Shown here piece by piece: positions 26,101 through 37,083 of a stretch of DNA of 64,000 nucleotides (position 1 is the stretch's first letter; each line of letters starts with the position of its first letter). The stretch is from the NCBI GenBank assembly GCA_034620365.1, contig JAQGEQ010000380.1:1054001-1118000 (forward strand), read 5' to 3'. Below the pieces are notes generated by a model. That model saw only the letters and a list, made by a program, of their open reading frames with translations. It had not been told where the DNA came from and did not search any database. This DNA is from Pegea sp. RAD2-039 (lineage: Eukaryota > Chordata > Thaliacea > Salpida > Salpidae). Made by a program: the position numbers and the translations under genes.

Positions 26101-29100
26101 TTCTAACCGGTCACCTAAATTTCGACAAGCCAAGATCAGTGGGGAGTGTCCAATCTGTTGTAGGACTTTCTTGTCTAAGACTGGATTGTGGATCCATCTA
26201 CAATATTATAAAATTAGTGAATTAAGGTAAGAAGTTTTTGCTAATTTCTCATTTTAGTTTCTTATCTTTATACTAGACTAATTGTTTCTTTTATTTATAT
26301 AAATTTTCCTCTTTTATGTAAATTGCATTTACTAAAAATCTCTTTTTTTTTGTAAGCTTGTAACACAAGAATTGTTTCTTATCTATTCAATGATTTTCTA
26401 GTATGACTTGTAAATGTTATCTGCTGCTTTATATTCATTTGATTTCACTGCTAGAGGTGTTATTGATATTTTTATCTAAATTGTGGTTAGTAATAGGAAG
26501 TAGATATCTTCATCATTTGCTCTTGAAGAAATTAAAACTTATTTTTTTCAAATTAGCTTTCAACAAATTACACTGTTAATTGTCAGAGTTTCTTAAGTTT
26601 TTGAAAACTGTCATAAAAAAACATAAAATCCTAAGATGTGAAATATAGTCTTAAAACTAGTGCAGGATGTAATGATGACTAAAACTTTATTTTCTTATGC
26701 CAACTCGTCTCATCCTCCTGCTTGCTTTCAACTGACGTCACTTTCAATGCGTTTCAAATCTCTTCCTTGGTTTTTGCGGATAGGGTTTCCGAACAAGTTG
26801 CAAAAAACTGAATAATAAGAAGGCCACTTCTGAGTGGGAGCAGACTTTGTGATGAATTGAACAATACTTCACCAGCTTCATTGTTTATCTTTTTTGTTAC
26901 CCATGAACTCTTCCTTTGCTTGAATTTATTGCAAATATTTTTATTTCACTTTTTTAGCAACTTAAAAGCATCAGATTGAAATTCCATCTACGAAATCATT
27001 TTCGATCTAACCTCATTACTTGGATGGTTATTTGATGATTATGTAAATGAATGTTTGTTCGCAGGTGTGATAAATGCTGTTTGGTGTTCGACAAACACGA
27101 ATCGTTAATGATGCATGTTTTGGACTCCCATTTAACTAAAAAAGACAAGCCCCCTTCCGAAGCTCCTTCTGTTCTCAACAATCGAGACCAGAACGAAGTT
27201 CAGCAGAGCGAACCGACAAAGGTTGAAGAAAAAGTCCCAGATGAGGAAGAAACTGAAAATTTGGAGGTGAAGCCAGTAGAAACCGAATCACCAGCACCAG
27301 CAGTTGTGGAGCAGCAACCAGTTGAAGCTCCAAGCTCAGATCCTAAAGAGAAAGTAATTATTCGCCCGAAGCGCTTCAAAAAGTCCGAATTTGTGAATGG
27401 ATTTGATGATCTTGCTAATTACGAATTCTCTACTCCTTTGTTCCCTCTAGTGGCCGAGGTTTGCTTTCACTCCATCTTCATCTTTTTACATCATCTTATT
27501 CTTACAGATGTTATGCACCAACAATCCTCATCTTCTCAATGATCGTGATGGCCTCTATGTATTTCATTGCAAGATTTGTGATTTGATGTTCCCAAAACTT
27601 GATGTCCTGGATTTCCATTTCACTCGCAAGCACATGGATGTGTACGAGACTCTTCATTCTGGAAGTCCTTCGTCTTTGGAGCAAAATACAGCTCCTGAGA
27701 GCAAAGACTCTAAAATTCAAAATGTGGAAGATACTACTGCTGACACCATAAGTGAGTCCGAAGACACGCCACCTGATGAATTTTTAGCATTGCTCAAATT
27801 GGAGCGCAAAGGAGTCCGTGATGCAAGTAAGATCAACTTCTAACTCTTTTTGAGATCACTCGCTAATTTGATGTTAATTAGAACTGGAAACGAAGAAAAT
27901 GGAAAAGGATCAAACTCCGAAGACGTTTGGTATCACTTACGGGATGAATAATGAATACTTTTATACCTCACCTACTCCTGGATACCACAAGCAGCCGGCT
28001 TGGATGCGAAATGATGGTTCAGGAACAATCACTATCCCCGGTAAGATCCCCACAATGATCTTCAATCTCATTCCTTATACAATTGTCTTTTGCAGACAAG
28101 AGATATTTTGCTCCTGTTTCTGGTGAGTTGCTTTTGTTTGAATTTTATCGAATATGTCAGCTAGCGTTGTTTCTTGCAGCACAAACTCCATCTTCAGCAC
28201 CAAACACCAATCAAATGATTGAGTTGTACGGAATTAAGGTGGCAGTAGATGATAATGGCAAACGAACTTACCGATGTCGTATTTGTACTTATGACTCGCA
28301 TGAGAAGAGTACAATTGTCAGGTGAGTTGTCGAGGACTGTATTTGAAGCCTAACTGATGATTAGGCGAATATTTGAAGCTTGTTTTAAATCACTATTTAA
28401 TTTCTAAATCATTTCTCTGAAGACATCAACGGACTCATACTGGCATCCGACCCTTTACATGCAGCAACTGCAAGTATTCCTTCACCACTAAAGCAAACTG
28501 TGAGCGCCACATTAAGAAGAGACATGCTGATATTTTGAAGAGGGAAAGATGTGATGCGAAGAGTTTGGTAAGTGTAAGTTGCTTTCGACATCATCATTTT
28601 ATTTTATTACATTTAGTTTGCTTCAAATCTCATTTTTTTCATTTCTGTTCCTTTTTTTTTCTGAATCATAAGATTTCATCTTCAATTTTGCTTATCAGAT
28701 GTTTCAGTTGCTTGAGAAAATTTATTAACTTTTTTGATTAACTTTTCAGCTATTGATAAGATCAACTTAAAGTCCATACATTTTATCACAGTCATCTTTT
28801 TTTAACTTTTTACTTATAGCAACATCCACCGATTAATTGCTATAAGATCAACTTTATTCAAGAGATGATGTATATAGTTGCTAGACAGATCCAAATTCAT
28901 TCCTTCAACTTCTATTTTTTCTTTTTCACTTGAAACATGATGAAATTACCAAAGTCAATTTTTATCATAGAAATTTCTACTTCCTTCATTCTTTTAGAGC
29001 TTCCAATTGTAAATTGAAAGTGGAAGCAACCAGCTAATGATGATACAAAAGCCGCAATTCGTTGTCATTTCAAATTTAAGACGAAAAAAAATTTCCAAAC

Positions 29101-32100
29101 TTTCTTCAAAATCTTCAATTTGCTATAAAAAACCAAACCTCTATTTTTTCTTCTTTCATAACTTTCTCATTTCTTTCCTAAATTAAATCTTTTCAAAACA
29201 ACTTTCTATTTACAAAGTTTTTATCTGTTAATTAACATCTGTTTTCATCACATCTCCAGCAGCAGCTTCTTCTCATTCAAATTAGCTTTCATTTTCTTTC
29301 AACTTTTTACTGATTTTCAACCAGTTGCTTTTTCTCAATAGAATTCTATTCAGCTCTTATATTATTCACTTGTTTGCTGAAAATAAGCAGCAAATAGAAA
29401 TCAATTGATGTTATTTACAGGTGGAATCAAATGACGAACAAATCAAACGTCTTAGAGAAGGCGGGTACGGTCTAAGAGACCCCAATTTTATTTCAAATGG
29501 AACTAATGTGCGTCAACGTCACCGGCCCTTCAGGTAGGTTTGCTTCATCCACGTTAATCATTGATCTATTATTCGAGGCCGATTTCTCTTTATTTTTTGA
29601 TGTACGTGATTAATACTTGGATCAGTAAATGTTTTTATCTCACATTATAATCTTTTGTTATATTTTCAAAAATTGATTTGATTATTGTTCTTGAGACAAA
29701 TCGATGATGAGCGATTATTTGATTATCAGCTGAAATTGCTTTCATTTTCAGCTCCAAATGTTTGGTGTGTTTGATGGTTTTTTCATCACATGCTGCTTGT
29801 GTCAAACATTTAGCTCGAGATCATAATGTTCCTGAAGACAAGGCAGCTGGCAAACTCGCCAACATCCTACCTTCTGCATCAGACACTCCGATGTCAATCA
29901 GTCCAACAATGATGTCGCGAGATGCCGATGACTTCAATAGTAAGAGGTTATCTTTTTGAAATCATCTAAATGTCATCTCCTCTAGATTTTAGTCAATGTC
30001 TCTCTGCTGAAAGTGACAATATGGATTACACAAGTGGTAACTCCACTCCAGTTCCCAGCTGTCAACGTCAGGACTTTGAGGCAAGACTGAAGTCAGTTCT
30101 ACAAACTGGCGATGATAGAAAGGTTAGTTTGATCAACATGTTTGTTTAATTTCTTGTTGAAATTTTCTGCTAGTTGTATCAATGATGTAACTCTGTTTTT
30201 TACTTGACTTTTGCAACTGTAATATACACCAACTTTTATTTCTAGGTTTTTATTTTTAAACTAACTTTTTGGTGTTGTCATAAAATCTACATATTATCAA
30301 AATCTTCAAAACTTCATTTTGGGACTTTTACATCATTTAATTCTTTTACTTTTCTGACTTCTTAAATATTTACTAATTTGCATAATTCTCTTTTAAATCA
30401 TAAAGATTTACAACTTAATTAATCATTGAAATATTGTTTTCAAGCCACATAAAATCAGTGAAGTTTTTAGCTGCTCTCATTTCAACAACTAGTTTGAATA
30501 CAGAAGATTTAAATATATCTTTCACATCCTTTTAATCACCTCAAATATGTAATCAACCATTCCTAACTTCGCCTATTTGATTTGTTTTTAGAGCTCTACT
30601 GAAACTGGTATCTGGAAACGTCGCTCAATTATACCTCTTGCTCAAGTGGAAGCTTTTAATAATGCTACTAAGAAATTGCGCGAATATTTTGAGCGCGATT
30701 ATGCTGCTGTGATCGACTCAACCATCAACAACACAGGTGATAAACTATAAACCGGTTTTGTTTGTTTTAAGAAGCTTCCAGCTTATCAATTGTTCTTCAT
30801 CGCTCTTTTTTCTCTGATTTCTAAAGCTTTTTATAAAAAACTTATTTTCATGACTTTTTAAAGTTTATTTTTAGAATATCATTATCAGCAAATCTTCTTA
30901 TGACTGTAAAACTCTTGCAATCACTCAAATCTTTTCCTTTTACTTCTTTCAATTTAAATCCAATCTTCAACTAGCGTGACGTCAGAGCTCAGTGAAATCA
31001 TTTCCTCTTCGTTATATGCTACTTCATCAAAATTTGACGTTTCAGCATTTAAAAGGGATAACTTCTCAATTGGTTGAGACTTTTCTACTTTCACAGCTGT
31101 ATCCTTATGTCTCTTTCCAAGCTTCACTCAGCATCTGATGAATTTTTCGTCTTGTTTATCATTTTGCGGCAGAAATAATCGAAAACTTAATCTGATTTTC
31201 CTCCTGGTAGATTATGAAGGAGTACATTCAGTTCGAAGACTGAAATCAAAATTTGCTTCTCTTCTTACTGCTGCTTCTTGTCAAATAGTCAGAAGTAAAA
31301 GAAAAAGAACTTTGTCTCGAACCATTCACTCCGCTCCGTACAACCGGCTGCGCCCGCAGCAACCTCCTTTTAAAAGTTCTTTTCCAACTTCGCGCCATAA
31401 TAACTTCAGACCAATCAAACCGAAGCTATTGAGAGAGGATAGCTACAAGGAGTCTGTTTCCAGTAGCAGCTTGACTGGTTGGTATTTTTCTCACTATCAT
31501 TATCCGGTAGATGTCTTCGTGAATAATTCATCTTTTTCACAAATGTCATTTATCCCTAAACAACTCTCAACTTATTCAATCTTCAGTTTACTGCTTGAAG
31601 TATTTTTTAAATCTTAAATTTTAGAAGTCTTTTAAGTCACTGATTTCTCTCATAAAGAAGCCACAAGGTCATCGAGACTTTAAAGCTCTCTGCCGCCACT
31701 TAGTGTGCTTTTAATGGTATGTTTTCCAGGTGTGGCCCATCAGTCTAGCAGTGAAGCCTCTCAACTGTGTACTGAAGCTCGTACAGAAGCGACTGACTCA
31801 CAATCTTCAAATGCTGTTGCCAGCTCTTCTATCTTCAATTCTGACTATGCTCAGCTCTACAAGAATATCTTGTTTGCAAGTAAGAAGTATTTCAATAGCT
31901 CGTGCTCTGTTTGAACTTGTCATTTGTTCGTTGCTGATAATCTTCTTCTATGTAAACTTCTCTCTCTCTCTGCTTTTACGATTTCTTTTCTGAAATCTTT
32001 TGTTGGAAGCAAATATTAGTTTGTCAGAGTTTAATAGCCATAAAATTTACTAATTCAATTGATTCAATCTTTTGTTTAGATGATTCGTGTCCAAGTATGA

Positions 32101-35100
32101 ACGGGCAAAGTGAAGCAAACTCAGTGGAAAGAACGACTCCGAGCCAAACCGGATACAACGACAGTTTGTCAACGATTGAAAAATCTGTCAACCAAACTGA
32201 GCAGCAGTCCACGTTCGGGAACTCAACTAGTAAGTTAATTGAACTTGTTTATAAAACATCTTAACTGTAATCAGCATGAAATAATTATTTGATGTCATTA
32301 ACAGATGAACCTGTGGATAATATAGAGGCAAATGAATCTGCTGAATCTTTTATGAAAGACACAGAGTGTAATGAAGCGACATCAAGTCCAGTAAGTTAAT
32401 CTTGAAGTTTAAAAACGAAAATATTAGTCAATGATGAAGAATAGCTCACTTCAGATAATATTTGCTCTTCAATTAATATCTAATCTCATCTGCTCTTCAC
32501 TAAAACTTTGAAATCACTTACCACTCATCTAATTTTCAATTTATGCAAACTTTTTTTTCTTCAGAGTACCAGTCCAAAAATTTCTACTTTTCAGATGAAG
32601 TAGGTGTCTTCTATTGTTGTCCAAACTCTATCACATGCAAATATTCTTTTCTAAACTTTTATGTTTTGTAGTCTGTTGAATAATATGAAGAAGAACTTGA
32701 TGATGCACTCGAAAGGGAACCGTCATGGCAACTCCTATATGCTGCCAACAATGGTTGATATTAACAAGAGTCAGTTGCAATAAAATTCGAAACTTTTTTC
32801 AAATATTTGTTTGATGAGAAATAGTTTGAAAATTAACTCTTAAATCTGTTTAAAGTTCAACAAAAGATTGAACTTATGTTTCAACTACCTCCATATCACA
32901 ACAAATATTTGATTTTCAGAAAACCTTGTCTATCTTTCGGATGCTGTGGTAGGCACGAACGGGGAGCATTCAGACAAGCGTTTTTCACAACCACGAAAGT
33001 GCCCCAAATGTGTAAAGACCTTCCCTTGGGCATCATCTCTCCGAAGACACATTATGACCCACACTGGATTAAAACCTAACATGTGTTCTCTCTGTAACAT
33101 GCGATTCACCACGCGAAGCAACCTTCTACGTCACGCGTACCGACGTCATCAGATAGATCGCAATTCTGTCGAGCGACAAAACATTGTGATAAGTTTGAGT
33201 CCAGAAGAACAACAGCGTTTCGCTGAAGAGGAAGCGCGCGCGCTGGTTGAAAGCAATCAGGAAGCAGTAGTTGAACAGGTAGACATCGGGCTCCAGCTCG
33301 ACACCCATTAACTGATTCTAACTCTAGGAAACCACCAATGATGATGCTGAGCAGCAAGAGCAACAAGATTCTTCCTTTAATCATCTTCATACTCCGGATA
33401 ATAATGGTGATGTAGAAGGCTCAAATAGTTTTTTGTCTTCTTCTTTTGACACCACTGCGGAGACCAGTAGTTTGAATTCATCAACTTATAACAGTTCAGT
33501 CAAAGTCAAAGTAATTATTTTCATCTGTTTCTTGTTGTCTCTTCGAATTATTCTTGATTTATTCATCGATTCACAGAAATATCTTTGTGGTCGATGTAAT
33601 GTTCCATTTGCAAACCGCTCTAACGTCGTTAGACATCTGTCTAAACAACACAGCATCACTAAAGATCACAAAGACTTTAAAGTAAAGATCAATTTGATAT
33701 CCTAGCTTCTATCTCAACCTCTTCTTCTTACAGTCCTTATTAGTGAAAATTGAAGGAAGCTATGTAGTTGAACGACCCAATCGAAACGTCATCAACAACA
33801 ACAGCTCCTTGCTATCAATAACTTCACCAAATTCCTTTCTTGATAATACTTCGACTCCAACATCCAAAACAAAGTCCGAATCAAATCACAGTACTCCGAT
33901 CAGCAAGACATCGACCAACAAATCTGTGAAGTCTGAGACTCAGCTTCATTCCGCAACTACTAAACCACCGAAGGTAAACTCACAACTTTTATCGAATTTT
34001 TATCGAACTTTGTAAGTTTCTTTCAAGGAGTTTAAATGCACCATATGCAATATCGGATTCACTAAACGCAACAACGCTGCCAGGCATGTTCAACAACAAC
34101 ACAGCGCTCAAGCTCAAGGTGTTAGCAAGTCGAATTTTGTTACACGAATCACAAACACTCCTCCAAAAACCAACCATTTACAAACCAATAACATCAAAAT
34201 AGATAAGCAAGTGCAAGAATCAAATGGCGTGGTTATAAAAGAGGTGCAATATTTTAGTGATTAACATCAGTTAGTAATTGTTGGTTGAGCAGCTGGAAGA
34301 CACCGAGATCACCAGCAATCGACGTTCAGATGATGTGGATGAGAATGATAGCTGTGGAGATGAGGCAAGAGCTGCTACTGTTGTTATTGATATAATTGAA
34401 CCAGGAAACGCAGTGAGTAATTTCATCTACAACGAAGTGATTCTAGAAAGCAATATAAAAGTCATTGAGAAAAGTAGCAAGGTTTTTTAAGAAAGAAATT
34501 GATCTGTTGTTAGAAGCATCCACAGTTTCATTTGTCCTTCTATTCTTTTACTCATCTGAGAAAAATTGATGATTAAAAGAGTTATGAGCAGTTTTAGTTG
34601 GTTTTGTAGAGATGTGGTTGTTTAGATAAAATTGATGCAAAAAGCCACTTCATATTTTGTTGTAGTCGATGAATTCAAACGATTCATCCCCTGTCATGGA
34701 CAGACCTCGCCTAGTCACTCGAATAAAAGTTCCTCCTCTGGAAACTTCATCTAATAACTCAGAGGATGCTAACTCAGCCGAATCCGATCCACAAAAAGAC
34801 TCGACAAAGAGTTTTCGAGCCTTCGCCAAAGTGTGTATGAAGTTTCATTTACAATTTAGTTGTATGCTCAAACATGCCGCATGCAAACCAAGTTGCTCGC
34901 CTAAATTGCTTCTGACTTGCTACTTGCCACTACTACATGAACCAAACAACTGCAACCTCCAAAATCATTTGCTGCTTTCAAATTTCATGTTAATGTCAAA
35001 TATAAGAGCAAGAAATCGTATGCACGATTTTTCTATTATTTTTTTTTGCTGCTTTTGTTACTATTCAGAGATCATCTTAACAGTAAGATGCTTGTCAAGT

Positions 35101-37083
35101 GAACCTTCTTTAATATTTCTACTATTTGTTACAGGCTAAAGAACATCAAGAACCTAAACAAGTTTCTACTGATGAATCTTGTGAGCCTCCAAATAAAAAG
35201 GTAATTTTGTTGAGTTTTTGATTTTTCTATTAACAATCTAACTGATGTGGACTTAAAATTAAAACTTCATCTTTTCTATATATACTAATATTTATAAAAA
35301 GTCACATACTGCTTCACTAACTGTAAACAGTTTTAGCAGTAGCTGTTGATCTGAATGTTTAAATGCTTCTTCCAAAATAGATAAACAAAACTGATTTGTT
35401 TCTTACACATTTGTAGTTTTATTTTCTTGTTAAAAACATAGATCTTATGATCGCTAGAAATCAATCTTTTCACTTTCTTTAGACTTGAAAAAGTATAAAA
35501 TAGAAAAACTAATTTGTTGGTTGTGAGAAAGTTGCTTACAGTTTTATTTCTCTCTTTAAAATTGTTCTTCAAGTGGATTGTAATTAGAGTAATGTAGCAC
35601 AGAAGCTTAATCTTCTGATTGTTGCTGATTTAAAAGATGGTTTGAAAACAATTCTTTGTTTCAAATGAGCTTTTAGCTGATTTTCAATCAACAAATTGTT
35701 TTTCATCTTATGATATCATCTACATCTGACCATTACATACCATCTTTGTTTCTATTTGTCATAACATCACTATATTTCGTGTCTAAAATGATTAATATTA
35801 AATGATGAGCTTTTTCTAAACAACTTTATTTTTTTTCAGTTGTCTAAATTAACTTTGATCATTTTGTATCAGTTCTTAAATCCAATATGTAAATATCTGA
35901 GAGCTCATCTTCACTTCCTACTTCTAATAATCTTCTTATATATAGACATAAAAGTTTTTTTTATCTTTTAACTCTTTCAATTAATTTGATTTTGTAACCC
36001 TGATGTTTAGCCCAACTAGACTCCTATTACCAAACATGAAATTTCACCATACTACTTTCAACATTTGCTTGTCTTGTTTTCTAGTTTTCATATTTTTCTC
36101 AATGCATGAGTAGTATATATTGCATCATGTTGTTATCTTAGTAGCTAGTTCATCATCTACCCAAGCTACCAACAGTATTCTTTACCCAATAATTAATTCG
36201 TCACAAACGATGATGAAACCCTTTTCCACTATAGATTTGAACTTCTTAGATAAATCTTCACTTTGAAGCTTTTCTTAAAATTTCAAAAAGAGAAAAAGTC
36301 GATGCCTGTTGTGAGTTACCATCATTGAAATGAAGAGAGTTTGTGATCTCTACACCACTTCAAATCACTCATAGTGTGAAGAGGGACGACTTCCTCTGCC
36401 ACTTCTTCCTATTTTCTACTCTTATTCTACATAAATTGGAGATTTTCTTTCACTACTACTGCTACATGTTGGTACAAACTGCTTTTTAGAAAAATCCATT
36501 TAAAATTTCGACCAAAATTTCTCATCAACAATTTGAGATAAAAACTGATTCTAAAGTCGAACTTGTTCAGCTTTTTGCTTCTTTTTCTGATGACATATCC
36601 AAACTTATTTCTGAAACTTAAATAGTTGCTAATTAGTATCCTTATTACAAATTGTTTCCAAGTTTCATGATCACTACAAGCTACTGGAGATGTCTTGTTT
36701 GCAGTATTTTGTTTAAATCGATAAATTTCACGATGCAAGCTCACTAAGTCGCAACTGGCTATTAAGCATTGAGAAAATGTTCATTTAATAAATTTTTGTT
36801 GGTAAATTATTAACTGACAAGGAAGCAGGATCAATAATAAAGAGACTTTTTTTCTGTTCCCCGGTTTGTTTTTCTAGTCTTTTGTAGTCCTCATCTTCTT
36901 CAAAAGTTTTTAAATGTTTTATTTAGAAGTGGCAAGCAAACAGCTTCACAAAAGCAATTTCATCACCTTCAAATCTCTTATCTTCATTGAAATGTTCACA
37001 AAACTCAACTCGAAAATTCTTTTCAGATACACCTGTCATCACCAGACATGAAAGATGCCAAATCGGAAATATCTAACATATAA
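20102..37083 (+). CDS. RREB1: RREB1/hindsight-type C2H2 zinc-finger transcription factor (29 exons)
   Basis: The spliced product is 1571 residues from ATG 20102 to TAA 37081-37083, and all 29 exons keep phase (4716 nt). Eleven C2H2 fingers sit in the clustered arrangement of vertebrate RREB1 and fly hindsight/pebbled. Diagnostic stretches are the finger pair ending FTTKANCERHIKKRH, the finger with TFPWASSLRRHIMTHTG, the linker GFDDLANYEFS, and DEFLALLKLERKGVRDA, which matches the 'GFLALLGL' segment of human RREB1. Family role (known): a nuclear DNA-binding factor downstream of Ras/MAPK signalling, controlling epithelial and tracheal/retinal development in fly and Ras-responsive genes in mammals. 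Between fingers are long Ser/Thr/Asn/Gln-rich, probably disordered segments. Finger 2 has lost its second His. Noncoding first exon(s) probably lie upstream. Confidence 0.9.
21906..25981 (+). other. Intron 3 of the RREB1-like gene (4.1 kb)
   Basis: This is the largest intron in the gene. Most is A+T-rich and featureless, but about 22530-23760 is more base-balanced and may hold regulatory elements or an internal promoter (separate entry). The overlapping short open frames at 24854-25091 on the two strands are mirror chance frames. No zinc-finger-like segment was seen in this intron. Confidence 0.6.
23270..23700 (+). promoter_or_regulatory. Candidate internal promoter in intron 3
   Basis: A consensus-like TATAAAAG at 23357-23364 is followed by a purine-rich stretch and then by more balanced sequence with a possible donor context near 23570. 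A promoter here would give a shorter isoform lacking finger 1. The evidence is only the TATA-like word and the compositional change, so this stays speculative. Confidence 0.22.
27065..28567 (+). other. RREB1: RREB1-like gene, exons 5-10: fingers 3-6
   Basis: Exons: 27065-27458, 27508-27826, 27882-28040, 28096-28122 (27 nt), 28180-28321, 28423-28567. Finger 3 is CDKCCLVF...HVLDSH (from about residue 218). Finger 4 is FHCKICDLMF...HFTRKH (from about 369). Fingers 5 and 6 are a linked pair, YRCRICTYDSHEKSTIVRHQRTH plus the following FTCSNCKYSFTTKANCERH; the boundary between exons 9 and 10 falls just before the His of finger 5. The acceptor of exon 10 is AAG rather than CAG/TAG. Confidence 0.88.
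29421..32769 (+). other. RREB1: RREB1-like gene, exons 11-20: finger 7 and linker
   Basis: Exons: 29421-29533, 29752-29939, 29986-30122, 30592-30736, 31211-31477, 31730-31879, 32080-32229, 32305-32390, 32565-32599 (35 nt), 32672-32769. Finger 7 (from about residue 653) reads KCLVCLMVF...HLARDHNVPED; the NVPED tail parallels 'HVPEQD' after the corresponding human finger. The remainder is Ser/Thr/Asn/Gln-rich with one basic region in exon 15. The 853-bp intron before exon 11 shows only pyrimidine-rich DNA. Confidence 0.85.
32920..37083 (+). other. RREB1: RREB1-like gene, exons 21-29: fingers 8-11 and C-terminus
   Basis: Exons: 32920-33278, 33328-33510, 33577-33681, 33734-33973, 34028-34243, 34293-34412, 34666-34830, 35135-35200, 37027-37083. 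Fingers 8 and 9 (from about residue 1096) are a linked pair containing TFPWASSLRRHIMTHTG and MRFTTRSNLLRHAYRRH. Finger 10 (from 1253) and finger 11 (from 1368) are single fingers, each ending in a xQH motif. From exon 22 to the end every exon is phase 0-0. The last exon encodes only 18 residues and lies beyond an 1826-bp intron, so alternative 3' ends are plausible. Confidence 0.85.
35201..37026 (+). other. Last intron of the RREB1-like gene (1.8 kb)
   Basis: The intron separates the 66-nt exon 28 from the 57-nt terminal exon. It is A+T-rich with pyrimidine-rich stretches. I see no further coding exon on either strand; the minus-strand open frames at 35333-35572 and 36427-36744 are low-complexity and have no family signature. 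Confidence 0.55.

Larger units (their letters stand above)
20102..26226 (+). other. RREB1: RREB1-like gene, exons 1-4: fingers 1 and 2
   Basis: Exons: 20102-20129 (exon itself from 20087), 21082-21232, 21680-21905, 25982-26226. Finger 1 (residues about 43-65, CSAQGC...HMRNH) is split across exons 2 and 3 inside its helix. Exon 3 carries an Arg-rich patch followed by an Ala run encoded by GCAGCGGCGGCGGCG. Exon 4 carries finger 2 (from residue 191, CPICCRTF...WIHLQYY), where Tyr211 occupies the second zinc-ligand His position. Exon 4 may instead begin at 25985 (tandem CAG acceptors). Confidence 0.8.

Noticed and set aside
31138-31210. Upstream extension of the exon 15 open frame
   Set aside because: The stretch before the CTGGTAG acceptor at 31210 is intronic; phase 1 from exon 14 requires entry at 31211.
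33106-33390. Minus-strand open frame of 94 codons with a Leu-rich start resembling a signal peptide
   Set aside because: It is antisense to zinc fingers 8-9 of the RREB1-like gene, whose + strand reading is certain. The Leu run comes from poly-Gln/Glu codons read backwards.
34831-35134. Read-through of exon 27 giving a Cys/His-containing extension (KVCMKFHLQF onward)
   Set aside because: Cys and His spacing does not make a C2H2 finger, the sequence becomes low-complexity, and the GTGTGT donor joined to 35135 keeps phase into a good exon.
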